The position numbers and the translations under genes are program-made. This document shows positions 1 to 7,472 of a stretch of 15,137 bases of DNA, in pieces (within the stretch, counting starts at the first letter, position 1; the number at the start of each line of letters is the position of its first letter). The notes beneath the pieces were generated by a model that was not told the origin of the DNA, did not search any database, and saw nothing but the letters and a program-made list of their open reading frames with translations. This stretch comes from CAZNER01 sp964572065 (GTDB lineage Bacteria; Patescibacteriota; Dojkabacteria; JAHIVN01): NCBI GenBank assembly GCA_964572065.1, contig CAZNER010000047.1, positions 1-15,137 on the forward strand, in the 5' to 3' direction.

Positions 1-1455
1 ATAATAATCTGCTTCGCACTTATCGGTGGTATTGTATATTATGTAATTACTAATAATACTCAAGAAGATACAAATGCAACTGAATATTTAGCCCAAGCTG
101 ATGATTACTATAACGATAAACAATATTCAAAAGCACTAGAACAATATAAATTAGCTATAAATACAGACCCATCAAATATTGAATCTTATCTGAAAGCTGC
201 TGAAATTTATTTTCTAAAATCCAAGATTGATGATGCCATTGAATTACTATTAAATGGTGAGAATACAGTAACAAATCCTGATATGCTTCACTATAAATTA
301 GGCCAGTTATTTTTGGAAAAAGACGATAAACAGGTAGCATTAGAATATTTTGAGCAAGCTAACAAAGAAAATCCAAATAATTGGGAGAATTCTATTGAAC
401 TTGTAAAATTATACTCTTATTATCCAGATAAAATTGAGCAATCAATTAAGACATTAGAGAAAATCGAAACTGAAGATAATGAAGGTTACCGGTGGACAAA
501 CTATTATTTCGCACTTCTTTCCTATAGCGAAACCGATAAAGCCTTAGAATATCTTAACGATTCAACAAACATAAGTGACTCTGAAGTAAAAGATAGAATA
601 AATAATCTAATTGAGATATTAAACAAGACTAAATCAGATCCAGAAGATATTGTTCAAAACAATACTCTAATAGCATATGAAATGATTAGATCAGAACTTT
701 ATCCATACGCTATTACTTTACTAGGGTCAGTTATTTCAGAAAATGATGAATATTATGCAGCTTATATGTATCTAGGTATTTGTTATTTAAATATGAATGA
801 TTTGGATAAAGCTGCAGAGAATCTTACAACAGCAACAAATACAGACTCAGATCAAATTCAACCCTGGATCTTTCTAGCTCAAGTATATACTAAACAAAGT
901 AACCAAAAATTAGCAATAGATACTTTTGAAGAAGCTTTAAATATAAATCGTGAGGATGAAACAGTTAGATATGATTATGCTAAAACATTAGAAATTTTTG
1001 GTCTTTATATGCAGGCTAAGACCCAATACAATGAGCTAATAGAGTTAAATACATCAAACCAAGTACAATACAAAATCGATTTATCCTTAATTCATATAGA
1101 CTACTTAGAAGAATATGAAGAGGGACTAAATCTAATTAAAGAGGTTGTAGAAAACTGGAATAGTTCCCTGTCTGTTAACAGTAATCTAAAAGCAGAAGCT
1201 CTTGATGTTTTAGGATGGGCATATGAAAATAATGATGAAAAAGATAATGCTTTAAAATATTTAAAACAATCTCTTGAAATAAATCCTTATAATGCAAGTG
1301 CATATTATCATTTAGGTTATGTTTATTCTGAAATTGATAATTATGTTGAAGCTAATTCTAATTTTGAGAGAGCAATCGATCTTGATTTAGAAGGCGATAT
1401 TAGTTCTAAAGCTAGCATTGAACTTGAATATTTAACAAATGAAAATACGGATTAG
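1..1455 (+). CDS. Membrane-anchored tetratricopeptide-repeat protein (5' end outside window)
   Basis: The reading frame is open from base 1, well before the first in-frame ATG at 283, so the start lies upstream of the window; 484 residues are visible. The first ~17 visible residues (IIICFALIGGIVYYVIT) are a hydrophobic membrane segment. A short linker and TPR helical pairs follow, the first at visible residues ~28-61 (AEYLAQADDYYNDKQYSKAL, ending in NTDPSN). Clear repeats also lie near the C-terminus (ALDVLGWAYENNDEKDNALK and YYHLGYVYSEIDNYVEANSN) with the usual G/Y/A/P spacing. TPR arrays are protein-interaction scaffolds; this one would project from the membrane, and its partner is unknown. 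It ends with TAG and overlaps the next gene by 17 nt, so the two are probably co-translated and may act together at the envelope. The family assignment is firm; the specific role is not known. Confidence 0.9.
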   Translation: MIICFALIGGIVYYVITNNTQEDTNATEYLAQADDYYNDKQYSKALEQYKLAINTDPSNIESYLKAAEIYFLKSKIDDAIELLLNGENTVTNPDMLHYKLGQLFLEKDDKQVALEYFEQANKENPNNWENSIELVKLYSYYPDKIEQSIKTLEKIETEDNEGYRWTNYYFALLSYSETDKALEYLNDSTNISDSEVKDRINNLIEILNKTKSDPEDIVQNNTLIAYEMIRSELYPYAITLLGSVISENDEYYAAYMYLGICYLNMNDLDKAAENLTTATNTDSDQIQPWIFLAQVYTKQSNQKLAIDTFEEALNINREDETVRYDYAKTLEIFGLYMQAKTQYNELIELNTSNQVQYKIDLSLIHIDYLEEYEEGLNLIKEVVENWNSSLSVNSNLKAEALDVLGWAYENNDEKDNALKYLKQSLEINPYNASAYYHLGYVYSEIDNYVEANSNFERAIDLDLEGDISSKASIELEYLTNENTD

Positions 1456-2239
1456 AATTAAAACCCCTAAAAAAATCTGTTTTAAAAATACCTTTTCTTT
1501 TGATTCCATTAAAAACTGGTATATCAATTTTAAACATAAATATCCAAATCGGCTCTATTTAACAATAATAACAATAATTATTGATACACTAACTATTATA
1601 TTAAGACCGCATATTTTAAATTTATTATCACAAGGTGATTTAAAAGCCCAATCTAGTAATTCAATTACAGATGACATAGAAAAACAAAGTATTGAAGCAC
1701 TTATCTCTGAGAATTATAATGAAAATATACAAGGAATTTCTACCAGTTTAAATAATGAAAAAATTCAAAGCGATGTTGGGTTTGTTGATCTAAGAGTATT
1801 AACACTTGAAGATTTTTTCAATCATTATGGTTCCTCACTAGCTGAATATAGCGATGATTTCATCGAAGCAGCAGATAAATATAATGTAAACAACTGGCAA
1901 TTAATTCCAGCAATCGCAATTGCAGAAACAAATGGATGCCAAACTGGTCTCTCGTATAAACAAAAAAATTGCTGGGGATGGGGAGGTGCTGGTGATAACA
2001 GATGGGAATTTAACAGCTTTGACGAAGCGATAGACTTTATCACTAGAAGCATGATTAACGGTTATGGTAACGACAGAATGAATGCTAAAGATATTCAAAA
2101 TACTTACTGTGGTCCTTCATGTGCACCATATGGATGGAAATGGGCAAGAGGAGTAAATCATTATGTGATTATTATCAACGACTTCGGAGAAAAATATGGT
2201 CTTACAAGAACTAATGAAATTTACAACTTTAACGAATAA
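1439..2239 (+). CDS. Membrane-anchored glucosaminidase-like (lysozyme-fold) peptidoglycan hydrolase
   Basis: 266 residues. A basic N-terminus (residues 1-37) precedes one membrane segment (~38-57), a low-complexity linker (~65-120), and a C-terminal domain (~122-256). That domain resembles the glucosaminidase / endo-beta-N-acetylglucosaminidase group: IPAIAIAETNGC with the likely catalytic Glu at E163, then NCWGWGG (177-183) and FDEAIDFITRSM (194-205). Four cysteines (C167, C178, C224, C228) sit in the domain and could form two disulfides if it is exported. The expected reaction is cleavage of the glycan strand of peptidoglycan outside the membrane. The start overlaps the end of the TPR gene by 17 nt and has no Shine-Dalgarno, which fits translational coupling. 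The 3' end overlaps the convergent antitoxin-like gene by 11 nt. Fold and anchoring are well supported; the exact bond cleaved is inference. Confidence 0.82.
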   Translation: MKIRIRIKTPKKICFKNTFSFDSIKNWYINFKHKYPNRLYLTIITIIIDTLTIILRPHILNLLSQGDLKAQSSNSITDDIEKQSIEALISENYNENIQGISTSLNNEKIQSDVGFVDLRVLTLEDFFNHYGSSLAEYSDDFIEAADKYNVNNWQLIPAIAIAETNGCQTGLSYKQKNCWGWGGAGDNRWEFNSFDEAIDFITRSMINGYGNDRMNAKDIQNTYCGPSCAPYGWKWARGVNHYVIIINDFGEKYGLTRTNEIYNFNE

Positions 2240-2438
2240 ATTTTTTTAACTTCTTATTACTCAATTCTTTTTCAAAAACTAACTCTTTTCCATCATCTCT
2301 ATCAATTGGACTAATCTTTATTTTCGGTTCTTTATCTACCATTACAATATACTCTGTATCATTATCCAAAACTTCTCTTAATACCTCCTTAATCTTATTT
2401 TCTAGCTCTTCAATTTTTATATATTTAACATTATTCAT
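2229..2438 (-). CDS. Phd/YefM-like antitoxin, apparently without a toxin partner
   Basis: 69 residues. The pattern fits the N-terminal half of Phd/YefM-family antitoxins. A helix begins YIKIEELENKIKEVLREVL (5-23). A short beta segment then has an 'EYIVMVDKEPKIKISPID' core (~29-46), equivalent to the family's 'pvvItrrGkPvavLvp' strand pair, and a charged C-terminal tail (47-69) would be the toxin-binding part. Such proteins bind operator DNA and neutralise a RelE/Doc-type toxin. No toxin-like ORF lies next to it: its 3' end runs into the convergent hydrolase gene (11-nt overlap) and its 5' side is non-coding. It may be an orphan antitoxin, a remnant, or a stand-alone DNA-binding regulator. A TATAAT at 2437-2442 overlaps the start codon and is probably fortuitous. 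The family call is moderate because the protein is short. Confidence 0.6.
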   Translation of the reverse strand: MNNVKYIKIEELENKIKEVLREVLDNDTEYIVMVDKEPKIKISPIDRDDGKELVFEKELSNKKLKKFIR

Positions 2439-2934
2439 TATATCTATAGGCTATCATAAATTCATAGTAATTCCAATAGTATGTTCGGGTTAGATAAATA
2501 TCGCATACTTTATAATAAACTAATCATAGTAGAACCCACCAATCGCCTACTACAATAGTAACATTCCCATAAAATCCTGAACTTATGCTGTCTTGATAAA
2601 ATAATCATCATTAAATGCCTGAAATTAACTATACTGTCATCTTTCGTATGGTTTTGAAAGTCAGGGTTTCGGGGAATTTCACTTGGGTGGAAAATTTAAA
2701 TATCGAGTGTATTTTTGGGCAAATTTTTGCCTGCTGGCTGGTAGGAAAACACCAAGAACTTTTGGTACTTTTAGTTATAAAAATTATATCAACACTAAGG
2801 GATTGAATAGACTCCTTACATAAAACGTATTAATTACAATTAATTCACAATATCTATCGTAACTTCTTCATAGTATTTTTATAATAGTATTTTTTATATA
2901 TAATGAAATCAATTCCAAAATATATAAATTAAAA
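2439..2934. other. Divergent intergenic region with a GC-richer, hairpin-bearing block
   Basis: About 500 bp between divergent genes with no gene I accept. The central part (~2641-2780) is visibly richer in G and C than its surroundings. It holds a tight stem-loop GGCAAA/TTTGCC (2718-2723 with 2726-2731), a second stem ACCAA/TTGGT (2751-2755 with 2762-2766), and the string TTTTGGTACTTTT followed by AAAAATTAT (about 2761-2786). The last item looks like a decayed form of the GTACTTTT/AAAAGTAC hairpins at 8136-8157 and 12770-12794. A 63-codon ORF (2615-2806) crosses the block but looks like a translated repeat rather than a gene. The rest (2439-2600 and 2800-2934) is plain AT-rich DNA carrying the promoter of the next gene. 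Confidence 0.55.
2876..2904 (+). promoter_or_regulatory. Putative sigma70-type promoter of the GT87-like gene
   Basis: A perfect TATAAT lies at 2899-2904, with a weak -35 (TTTTTA, 2876-2881) 17 bp upstream. Transcription would start near 2911 and give a leader of about 24 nt without a Shine-Dalgarno before ATG 2935. A second -10-like TATAAA (2923-2928) would give an almost leaderless mRNA. Confidence 0.35.
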
Positions 2935-4119
2935 ATGAATAAAAAAACAAAAATAATATTAATAATCTTATTTTGCATACATTTAATACTACTAACACTA
3001 GTATTAAGCAATAAATTGAATTCCCTTTTCAATGATGCAACACTAAGAAAGGGAAAAGCTGCAGATTTTTTTGCTGTTTATCAAGCTGGTAATAATATAC
3101 TAGAAGGAAAAAGTTTATATCTTGATACCGAGGGCATATCAACTCCATACTCATACCCTTATAGATACCTACCATTCATTGGTTATTCAATTGGAGTTCT
3201 ATTTAATTTATTAGCTCCATTCACTGCCTATTATCTTTGGATTTTTATAAACGAATTACTTTTACTATTCAATTTATATTTAACATGGAAATTATCAAAA
3301 AGTAATAAAACCTTTATACTTGCTAGTATTCCATGGTTTATATTCAGTCCATACTTACTAGAAATGTATATGGGGCAATGCAGCTTTTTAATGACCTCAC
3401 TAATATTCTATTCTATCTATGGATTGATTAATAAATCCAAATTAATTTACTCATACCTTCTTGCACCACTAGTAAAACCTAATGCATTAATTTTATCTCC
3501 CCTATTTTTAAGATTAAAAAAGTTCAAATTATTATTACTAAATGCTTTAATAATAATTCTTACATCTAGTATATATTTTCTATTTTTTAAAGAAGATATT
3601 AACATTTTTCTCAAAAATTTCAGCGACAGCTGGTACTCACATGGAGGGAATCTTGGCTTCAAGAGTCTTTATTATTTAATATTTATTAGATATTTAAATA
3701 TACCACTACCTCGTCTATGGTTCTTTGGTTTTATAATTACTTTTGGTTTAATGACACTTTATTTCACTTTTAAATACAAAGATATAATATTGACTTACAC
3801 TCTATGGATTTGTTACTTCTTTTTAATTTATAAAGATGTATGGGAACATCATTATGTTCTTTTAATGCCAGTTTTCTCCCTTTTAATAGTTAAATATAAA
3901 TTAACAATAAATAAATTATTTTCCAAAAAATTTATTTTAATACCAATTACTTTCCTTTTAATATCACTACCTTCAATCTTTGCACTTCAATATTTTTTTA
4001 ATACTGGTAACTATGTTGAACCCGATACACTAAACCCTTTATATGTGATCTCCTATCATTCAATAAAAATTTTCGGGGTTATGATTCTTTATTTCTTTTC
4101 AATAAATTTAATAAAATAA
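2935..4119 (+). CDS. GT87-like polyprenyl-phosphate-sugar-dependent membrane glycosyltransferase
   Basis: 394 residues, polytopic, with about nine or ten hydrophobic segments spread over the whole length. The first membrane helix (~5-25) is followed by a loop with ADFFAVYQAGNNILEGKSLY (43-62) and YPYRYLPF (74-81). This is the hallmark of GT87/DUF2029 glycosyltransferases, in which the Asp in the first periplasmic-side loop (here D44) is the presumed catalytic base and 'AG..i..G..lY......Y.YlP' is conserved. Characterised relatives are mycobacterial mannosyltransferases that take sugar from polyprenyl-phosphate donors on the outer face of the membrane. The length is normal for the family. The gene is monocistronic or the first of a short unit; the next gene has its own promoter. 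The donor and acceptor cannot be read from the sequence. Confidence 0.75.
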   Translation: MNKKTKIILIILFCIHLILLTLVLSNKLNSLFNDATLRKGKAADFFAVYQAGNNILEGKSLYLDTEGISTPYSYPYRYLPFIGYSIGVLFNLLAPFTAYYLWIFINELLLLFNLYLTWKLSKSNKTFILASIPWFIFSPYLLEMYMGQCSFLMTSLIFYSIYGLINKSKLIYSYLLAPLVKPNALILSPLFLRLKKFKLLLLNALIIILTSSIYFLFFKEDINIFLKNFSDSWYSHGGNLGFKSLYYLIFIRYLNIPLPRLWFFGFIITFGLMTLYFTFKYKDIILTYTLWICYFFLIYKDVWEHHYVLLMPVFSLLIVKYKLTINKLFSKKFILIPITFLLISLPSIFALQYFFNTGNYVEPDTLNPLYVISYHSIKIFGVMILYFFSINLIK

Positions 4120-4120
4120 C

Positions 4121-4148
4121 TTGACTTTTAAACACATTTCTTTAGAAT
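4121..4148 (+). promoter_or_regulatory. Promoter of the ferritin-like gene
   Basis: The -35 is TTGACT (4121-4126, 5/6 match) and the -10 is TAGAAT (4143-4148, 5/6 match), with a 16-bp spacer, directly after the stop codon of the upstream gene. The predicted start near 4155 leaves an AT-only leader of about 25 nt with no Shine-Dalgarno. Confidence 0.6.
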
Positions 4149-4179
4149 TAAATTATTAATATTATTAATAAAAACAAAA

Positions 4180-4467
4180 ATGCTGGCACAATTTCCTATA
4201 GATATATCAAAAGTTAATAATGATAAAATAGATCAAGAGCTTCTTAGGATTGGAATGATAGCTGAGCTTGACGCAGTTAACCTTTATGAACAACTAGCTG
4301 CAAAATCAGAAAATATAAATCTAAAGAAAGTATTCCTTGATATTGCTAAAGAGGAAAAAGCTCATCTAGGAGAATTCCAAACACTTCTTCATATGCTTGA
4401 CAAAGAACAGGTAAAAGAAGGAGAAGAAGGTAAAAAAGAGGTGGAAGAAATGCTTGGAGAAAAATAA
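4180..4467 (+). CDS. Ferritin-like diiron protein of the encapsulin-cargo type
   Basis: 95 residues, mainly two helices. Helix 1 carries GMIAELDAVNLYEQLA (25-40), with the presumed metal ligand E29. Helix 2 carries DIAKEEKAHLGEFQTLLHML (54-73), with an ExxH pair at E59/H62. One such ligand set per chain is what dimeric or decameric encapsulated ferritins and the ferritin-like N-terminal domain of archaeal encapsulin fusions use. From memory, the resemblance to the Pyrococcus furiosus fusion domain is close in both helices (AELDA-NLYEQ, D-A-EEKAH-GEF). These proteins oxidise Fe(II) at a site formed between subunits and mineralise iron inside an encapsulin shell. No encapsulin gene is present here, and the tail (KKEVEEMLGEK) does not look like a standard cargo-loading peptide. 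A stand-alone rubrerythrin-like role is the main alternative. Confidence 0.8.
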   Translation: MLAQFPIDISKVNNDKIDQELLRIGMIAELDAVNLYEQLAAKSENINLKKVFLDIAKEEKAHLGEFQTLLHMLDKEQVKEGEEGKKEVEEMLGEK

Positions 4468-4519
4468 CTGATAAATAATATATTTTTCAATTTCCTATAT
4501 ATCTATTTCCATAGTTTAA

Positions 4520-4549
4520 TTGCAAATTGATACATACATAATGTAAAAT
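4520..4549 (+). promoter_or_regulatory. Putative promoter of tRNA-Ser
   Basis: TTGCAA (4520-4525, 4/6 match) and TAAAAT (4544-4549, 5/6 match) are separated by 18 bp. The expected start near 4556 is about 24 nt before the mature tRNA 5' end. Confidence 0.4.
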
Positions 4550-4579
4550 TACTTAACTGTAATCATTTATTGATTTATT

Positions 4580-4667
4580 GGAGAGATGGCTGAGTGGTCG
4601 AAAGCGCTGCTTTGGAGAAGCAGTGTCCGTCTTTGGCGGACCCAGGGTTCGAATCCCTGTCTCTCCG
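4580..4667 (+). tRNA. tRNA-Ser (anticodon GGA)
   Basis: 88 nt. The acceptor stem is GGAGAGA/TCTCTCC with discriminator G4667. The anticodon stem CTGCT/AGCAG closes loop TTGGAGA, giving anticodon GGA, which reads TCC and TCT. A long variable arm (about 4624-4643, paired GTCCG/CGGAC) marks a class II tRNA, as expected for serine. The T arm is CAGGG-TTCGAAT-CCCTG. CCA is not encoded: the next base starts the 19-nt repeat. Confidence 0.97.
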
Positions 4668-4686
4668 TGGTTCGACAAGCTCACCA
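4668..4686 (+). repeat. 19-nt repeat abutting tRNA-Ser (copy 1)
   Basis: TGGTTCGACAAGCTCACCA starts at the base directly after the tRNA-Ser discriminator. The identical 19-mer occurs at 8412-8430, two bases after the end of tRNA-Gln. Unlike that copy, this one has no matching second arm, so it cannot form the long hairpin; only the short terminal TGGT/ACCA pairing remains. It looks like a half unit of a REP-like palindromic repeat. The rest of 4687-4876 is featureless AT-rich DNA. Confidence 0.8.
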
Positions 4687-4876
4687 AGTTATTTCTAAGG
4701 TTGAAAGACAAATTTATACTAATAAAGAAAAACTGTATTGTAAAAATTGAACAATAATAATTTACATCATTTAATACCAAATTAAGAACGATTCTTCACA
4801 AACAACTGGATGCTGCCCTAAATTTAATCCTGAACCTTGGGATGATAAAATTTTTGATTCAGCTTTTAATCACTTC

Positions 4877-5887
4877 TTATTCCGCTCTTGGTAAATCGAC
4901 CCAAAATACATTTAATCCATTTTCATCATCTCTATCAACTCCAACTTGCCCTCCCATTAATGTAGCACATATATAGACAATATGCATACCTAAGCCAAAA
5001 CTATTACTACTTCCTGATTCATGAAAAGGTTCAAATATATGCTCTAATATTTCTGGAGGAATTGAATCACCAGGATTCGAAAATTGAATCCTTACCATAT
5101 CATTATTCTCAAATATTCTTATATCTATAGTTTCTCCATTCTTTGTATTTTTTATAGCATTATCTAACAAATTCCGCATTAAGTGGCTTAACAAAGCACT
5201 ATCACCAAAGACTTTTACTAGTAATTCTAAATTATCTATGTTAACTACTCTCTTTCCTAATTTATATTTGTAACTAGCCACTAGTTTTTTTGTAGTGTCT
5301 ATTACTTGAATAGGTTCATATTTTACTCCATTTCGTTGAGATCTTCTTAAGTCTAAACCTTCCTCTATTATTGCTTTTAATCTTCCAACTGCTTCTTTTA
5401 CTCTTTTTTTTATTTCTTCCATTTCAAACCCTAAATCAAAACCATTAAGAATTACTGTTATTTCATTTCTTATATCGTGCCATAACGTATATAGAATTCC
5501 TCTATCTAAACAACTCTCTGTTACATCAATACATTGAACAGTATAAAATTCACCATCAGAATCAGGTAATTTAACTCTCCACATATAAAAATCAAATACA
5601 ATACATCTATTTTCTACATTAACCAGTATTGAATCTTGGGAACAATTAGTAGAGTTAGTATCTCTTATTTCTGAAACCATACCATGTATTAATTCTCTTA
5701 AATCACCCAAATGAATAATTAATGATGCTTGCATAGCCGGGTTTTGACCCATAATTTCTCCAGAACCACTAACAACAAACATAGGATGCGGACATCCTTC
5801 AATCATAGATGATAAAACCTCTCTTACAGGTGCTCTTTCTCCTACTGGATCTGAATCAGGTTCTCTATTATCAGGCGTAATAGCCAT
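4877..5887 (-). CDS. Soluble PAS-domain sensor histidine kinase
   Basis: 336 residues with no membrane segment. Residues ~24-128 form a PAS-like sensor domain (CPHPMFVVSGSGEIMGQNPA, ending YTVQCIDVTE). A dimerisation/phosphoacceptor helix follows with LWHDIRNEI (135-143; H137 is the expected phosphorylation site), then an HATPase domain. Its N box is HLMRNLLDNAIKN (235-247), and its F/G2 region is IFEPF...SNSFGLGMHIV (284-304). The G1 box is atypical: NPGDSIP (271-277) in place of the usual DxGxGIP, though NxGxxIP variants are known. All catalytic landmarks are present, so it should be active. It would autophosphorylate and pass phosphate to a response regulator, but none is encoded in the window, so it is an orphan. 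The soluble PAS domain suggests an intracellular cue. It is separated by 143 bp from the upstream co-directional gene and probably has its own promoter. Confidence 0.9.
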   Translation of the reverse strand: MAITPDNREPDSDPVGERAPVREVLSSMIEGCPHPMFVVSGSGEIMGQNPAMQASLIIHLGDLRELIHGMVSEIRDTNSTNCSQDSILVNVENRCIVFDFYMWRVKLPDSDGEFYTVQCIDVTESCLDRGILYTLWHDIRNEITVILNGFDLGFEMEEIKKRVKEAVGRLKAIIEEGLDLRRSQRNGVKYEPIQVIDTTKKLVASYKYKLGKRVVNIDNLELLVKVFGDSALLSHLMRNLLDNAIKNTKNGETIDIRIFENNDMVRIQFSNPGDSIPPEILEHIFEPFHESGSSNSFGLGMHIVYICATLMGGQVGVDRDDENGLNVFWVDLPRAE

Positions 5888-6030
5888 AATTACTAAGAAA
5901 ATTCATTATTAAATAAGAAATATTAACTATAGGTTTATATCAGATACATATATAAACGTTCAATACCACTTCATTTTTTTATAATATTTGATTGATTTTA
6001 TTTTATCGAGGTAATTATAAGACATTTCTA

Positions 6031-7470
6031 CTATTCTTTAATCCCTTCCTCAATTCCTATTACAATCACATAATCCTCCCCTGCATAAGCTTTTGTCCCA
6101 TCTGCGGTATCAGTAATAATTTCATCAACTTCAAAAAAGTTCTTTAGATATTCCTCAGTCTTTGTTTTATCTTCCTCTGTAAATTTATAAATGCTAATTC
6201 CAGTATATTGATCATTTAAATTTTGTATTACTCTATTATCTTGGTTAATAACTATCAGCGGATTATCTTCTTTTAATTCAGCTGCCCAATCCCTAGTAAG
6301 ATTATAATTTCCTGTAGCATTATAAATAGAAATCACTGGCACTTCATTATACAAAATTGGATATTCCATTATATAAGACAACATCTCGTGAATTACTTCA
6401 TAAGTTTGATCATATGCAATAATATAATATCCTCTTTCAGGATTTGCATTTGGTCTATAAATATACTTCGCAGGAACATTTCCAAAATATGGATCAAGCA
6501 CAACATTTCCAACTTTATCAGTATCAATTTCATCTTTTAAATTCAAAACTGCACGAATATCATTTATAGTAAATGGACTACTCTCTATATTATCCTTTAT
6601 AACATTGTACATTTCCCACAATTTCTGCGGATCTAAGAGTGTATCAGAAGATAGAATCTTTATTTTTACAGAATTAATTACCTCTTGTTGTCTTTGTGCT
6701 CTGTCAAAATCACCCTGAGGGCTCAAAAGACGGCATCTGGCATAAATCAATGCTCTTTGTCCATCCATGTGCTCCGTCCCTTTCTTAAATTCAAACAAAC
6801 AATATTTGCCGTCATGATAAAAAGGAATACAAGTAGCCTGTAACTCAAAAGGCAATTCAGATGCAGGGTATGCATCTTTATAATATTCAGGAATGTAAAC
6901 ATCTACACCTCCTATAGTATCTACAATATCTATAAATCCCTGTAAACTAACTTTTACATAATAATGGATTGGTACACCTACTATATCCTCAACTGCCCCC
7001 TGCAATGTCTCTATTCCCTTTCCTTCTTCTTGATACTCTCCATTTGCATAAGCACTATTAATCTTTGATGAAGCTGTATTTCCATTTGGTAAAGTGTATT
7101 TTACCCAAAGATCTCTAGGTATAGAAGTCATAATAATATTTTCATCTTTATGGTTTATAGTTACAATAATTATTGTATCAGTATTCATTAATCCGGAATT
7201 TTCTGACCTTGTATCTATACCAACAACTAACATATTGGTTAAATAATCGTCTTGCTTTAGTTTAGGTTCAATAGTAGCAACAATAGGCTTTAAAATCGGA
7301 TTGCATTCATCTCCTACACACTGAGTTATATGGCTATATATAAAATAGCCGCCAATCAATAATACTAAAAAAATAAATACCAATGATAAAGTTATTTTCT
7401 TCTTAGTCTTCTTTCTATCCCTTTTCTTTCTTTTGTCATTTTCAATTGTTACAGAATACACTTTTGACAT
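6031..7470 (-). CDS. LytR-CpsA-Psr (LCP) family cell-wall glycopolymer transferase with LytR_C tail
   Basis: 479 residues. A very basic cytoplasmic start (KKRDRKKTKKK) leads into one membrane helix (~26-44). The LCP catalytic domain follows (~78-275) with VGIDTR (83-88), TDTIIIVTI (97-105), SIPRDLWV (116-123) and DFDRAQRQQ (254-262); these hold the Asp and Arg residues that bind Mg2+ and the polyprenyl-pyrophosphate head group. A ~40-residue insertion (about 195-235, with two Cys) lies before the last motif. Residues ~377-475 form a LytR_C-like domain (VISIYNATGNYNLTRDWAAE...). LCP proteins transfer glycopolymers from lipid carriers onto peptidoglycan or surface proteins outside the membrane. 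The start is set by a good Shine-Dalgarno located inside the end of the RNase HI gene, so the two genes form one transcription unit. Confidence 0.93.
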   Translation of the reverse strand: MSKVYSVTIENDKRKKRDRKKTKKKITLSLVFIFLVLLIGGYFIYSHITQCVGDECNPILKPIVATIEPKLKQDDYLTNMLVVGIDTRSENSGLMNTDTIIIVTINHKDENIIMTSIPRDLWVKYTLPNGNTASSKINSAYANGEYQEEGKGIETLQGAVEDIVGVPIHYYVKVSLQGFIDIVDTIGGVDVYIPEYYKDAYPASELPFELQATCIPFYHDGKYCLFEFKKGTEHMDGQRALIYARCRLLSPQGDFDRAQRQQEVINSVKIKILSSDTLLDPQKLWEMYNVIKDNIESSPFTINDIRAVLNLKDEIDTDKVGNVVLDPYFGNVPAKYIYRPNANPERGYYIIAYDQTYEVIHEMLSYIMEYPILYNEVPVISIYNATGNYNLTRDWAAELKEDNPLIVINQDNRVIQNLNDQYTGISIYKFTEEDKTKTEEYLKNFFEVDEIITDTADGTKAYAGEDYVIVIGIEEGIKE

Positions 7471-7472
7471 AC

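Noticed and set aside
1825..2098. Two minus-strand ORFs inside the glucosaminidase-like gene
   Set aside because: They are antisense shadows of the conserved catalytic domain.
2615..2806. 63-codon plus-strand ORF
   Set aside because: It runs through a hairpin-bearing intergenic block, lacks a ribosome site and resembles translated repeat DNA; I describe the block instead.
4459..4488. AT-only stem GAAAAATA/TATTTTTC at the end of the ferritin-like gene as a terminator
   Set aside because: The stem is 8 bp with only one G-C pair and a 14-nt loop, no T-tract follows, and it overlaps the coding end.
4553..4780. 75-codon minus-strand ORF
   Set aside because: It covers the tRNA-Ser gene on the opposite strand; the tRNA structure is unambiguous.
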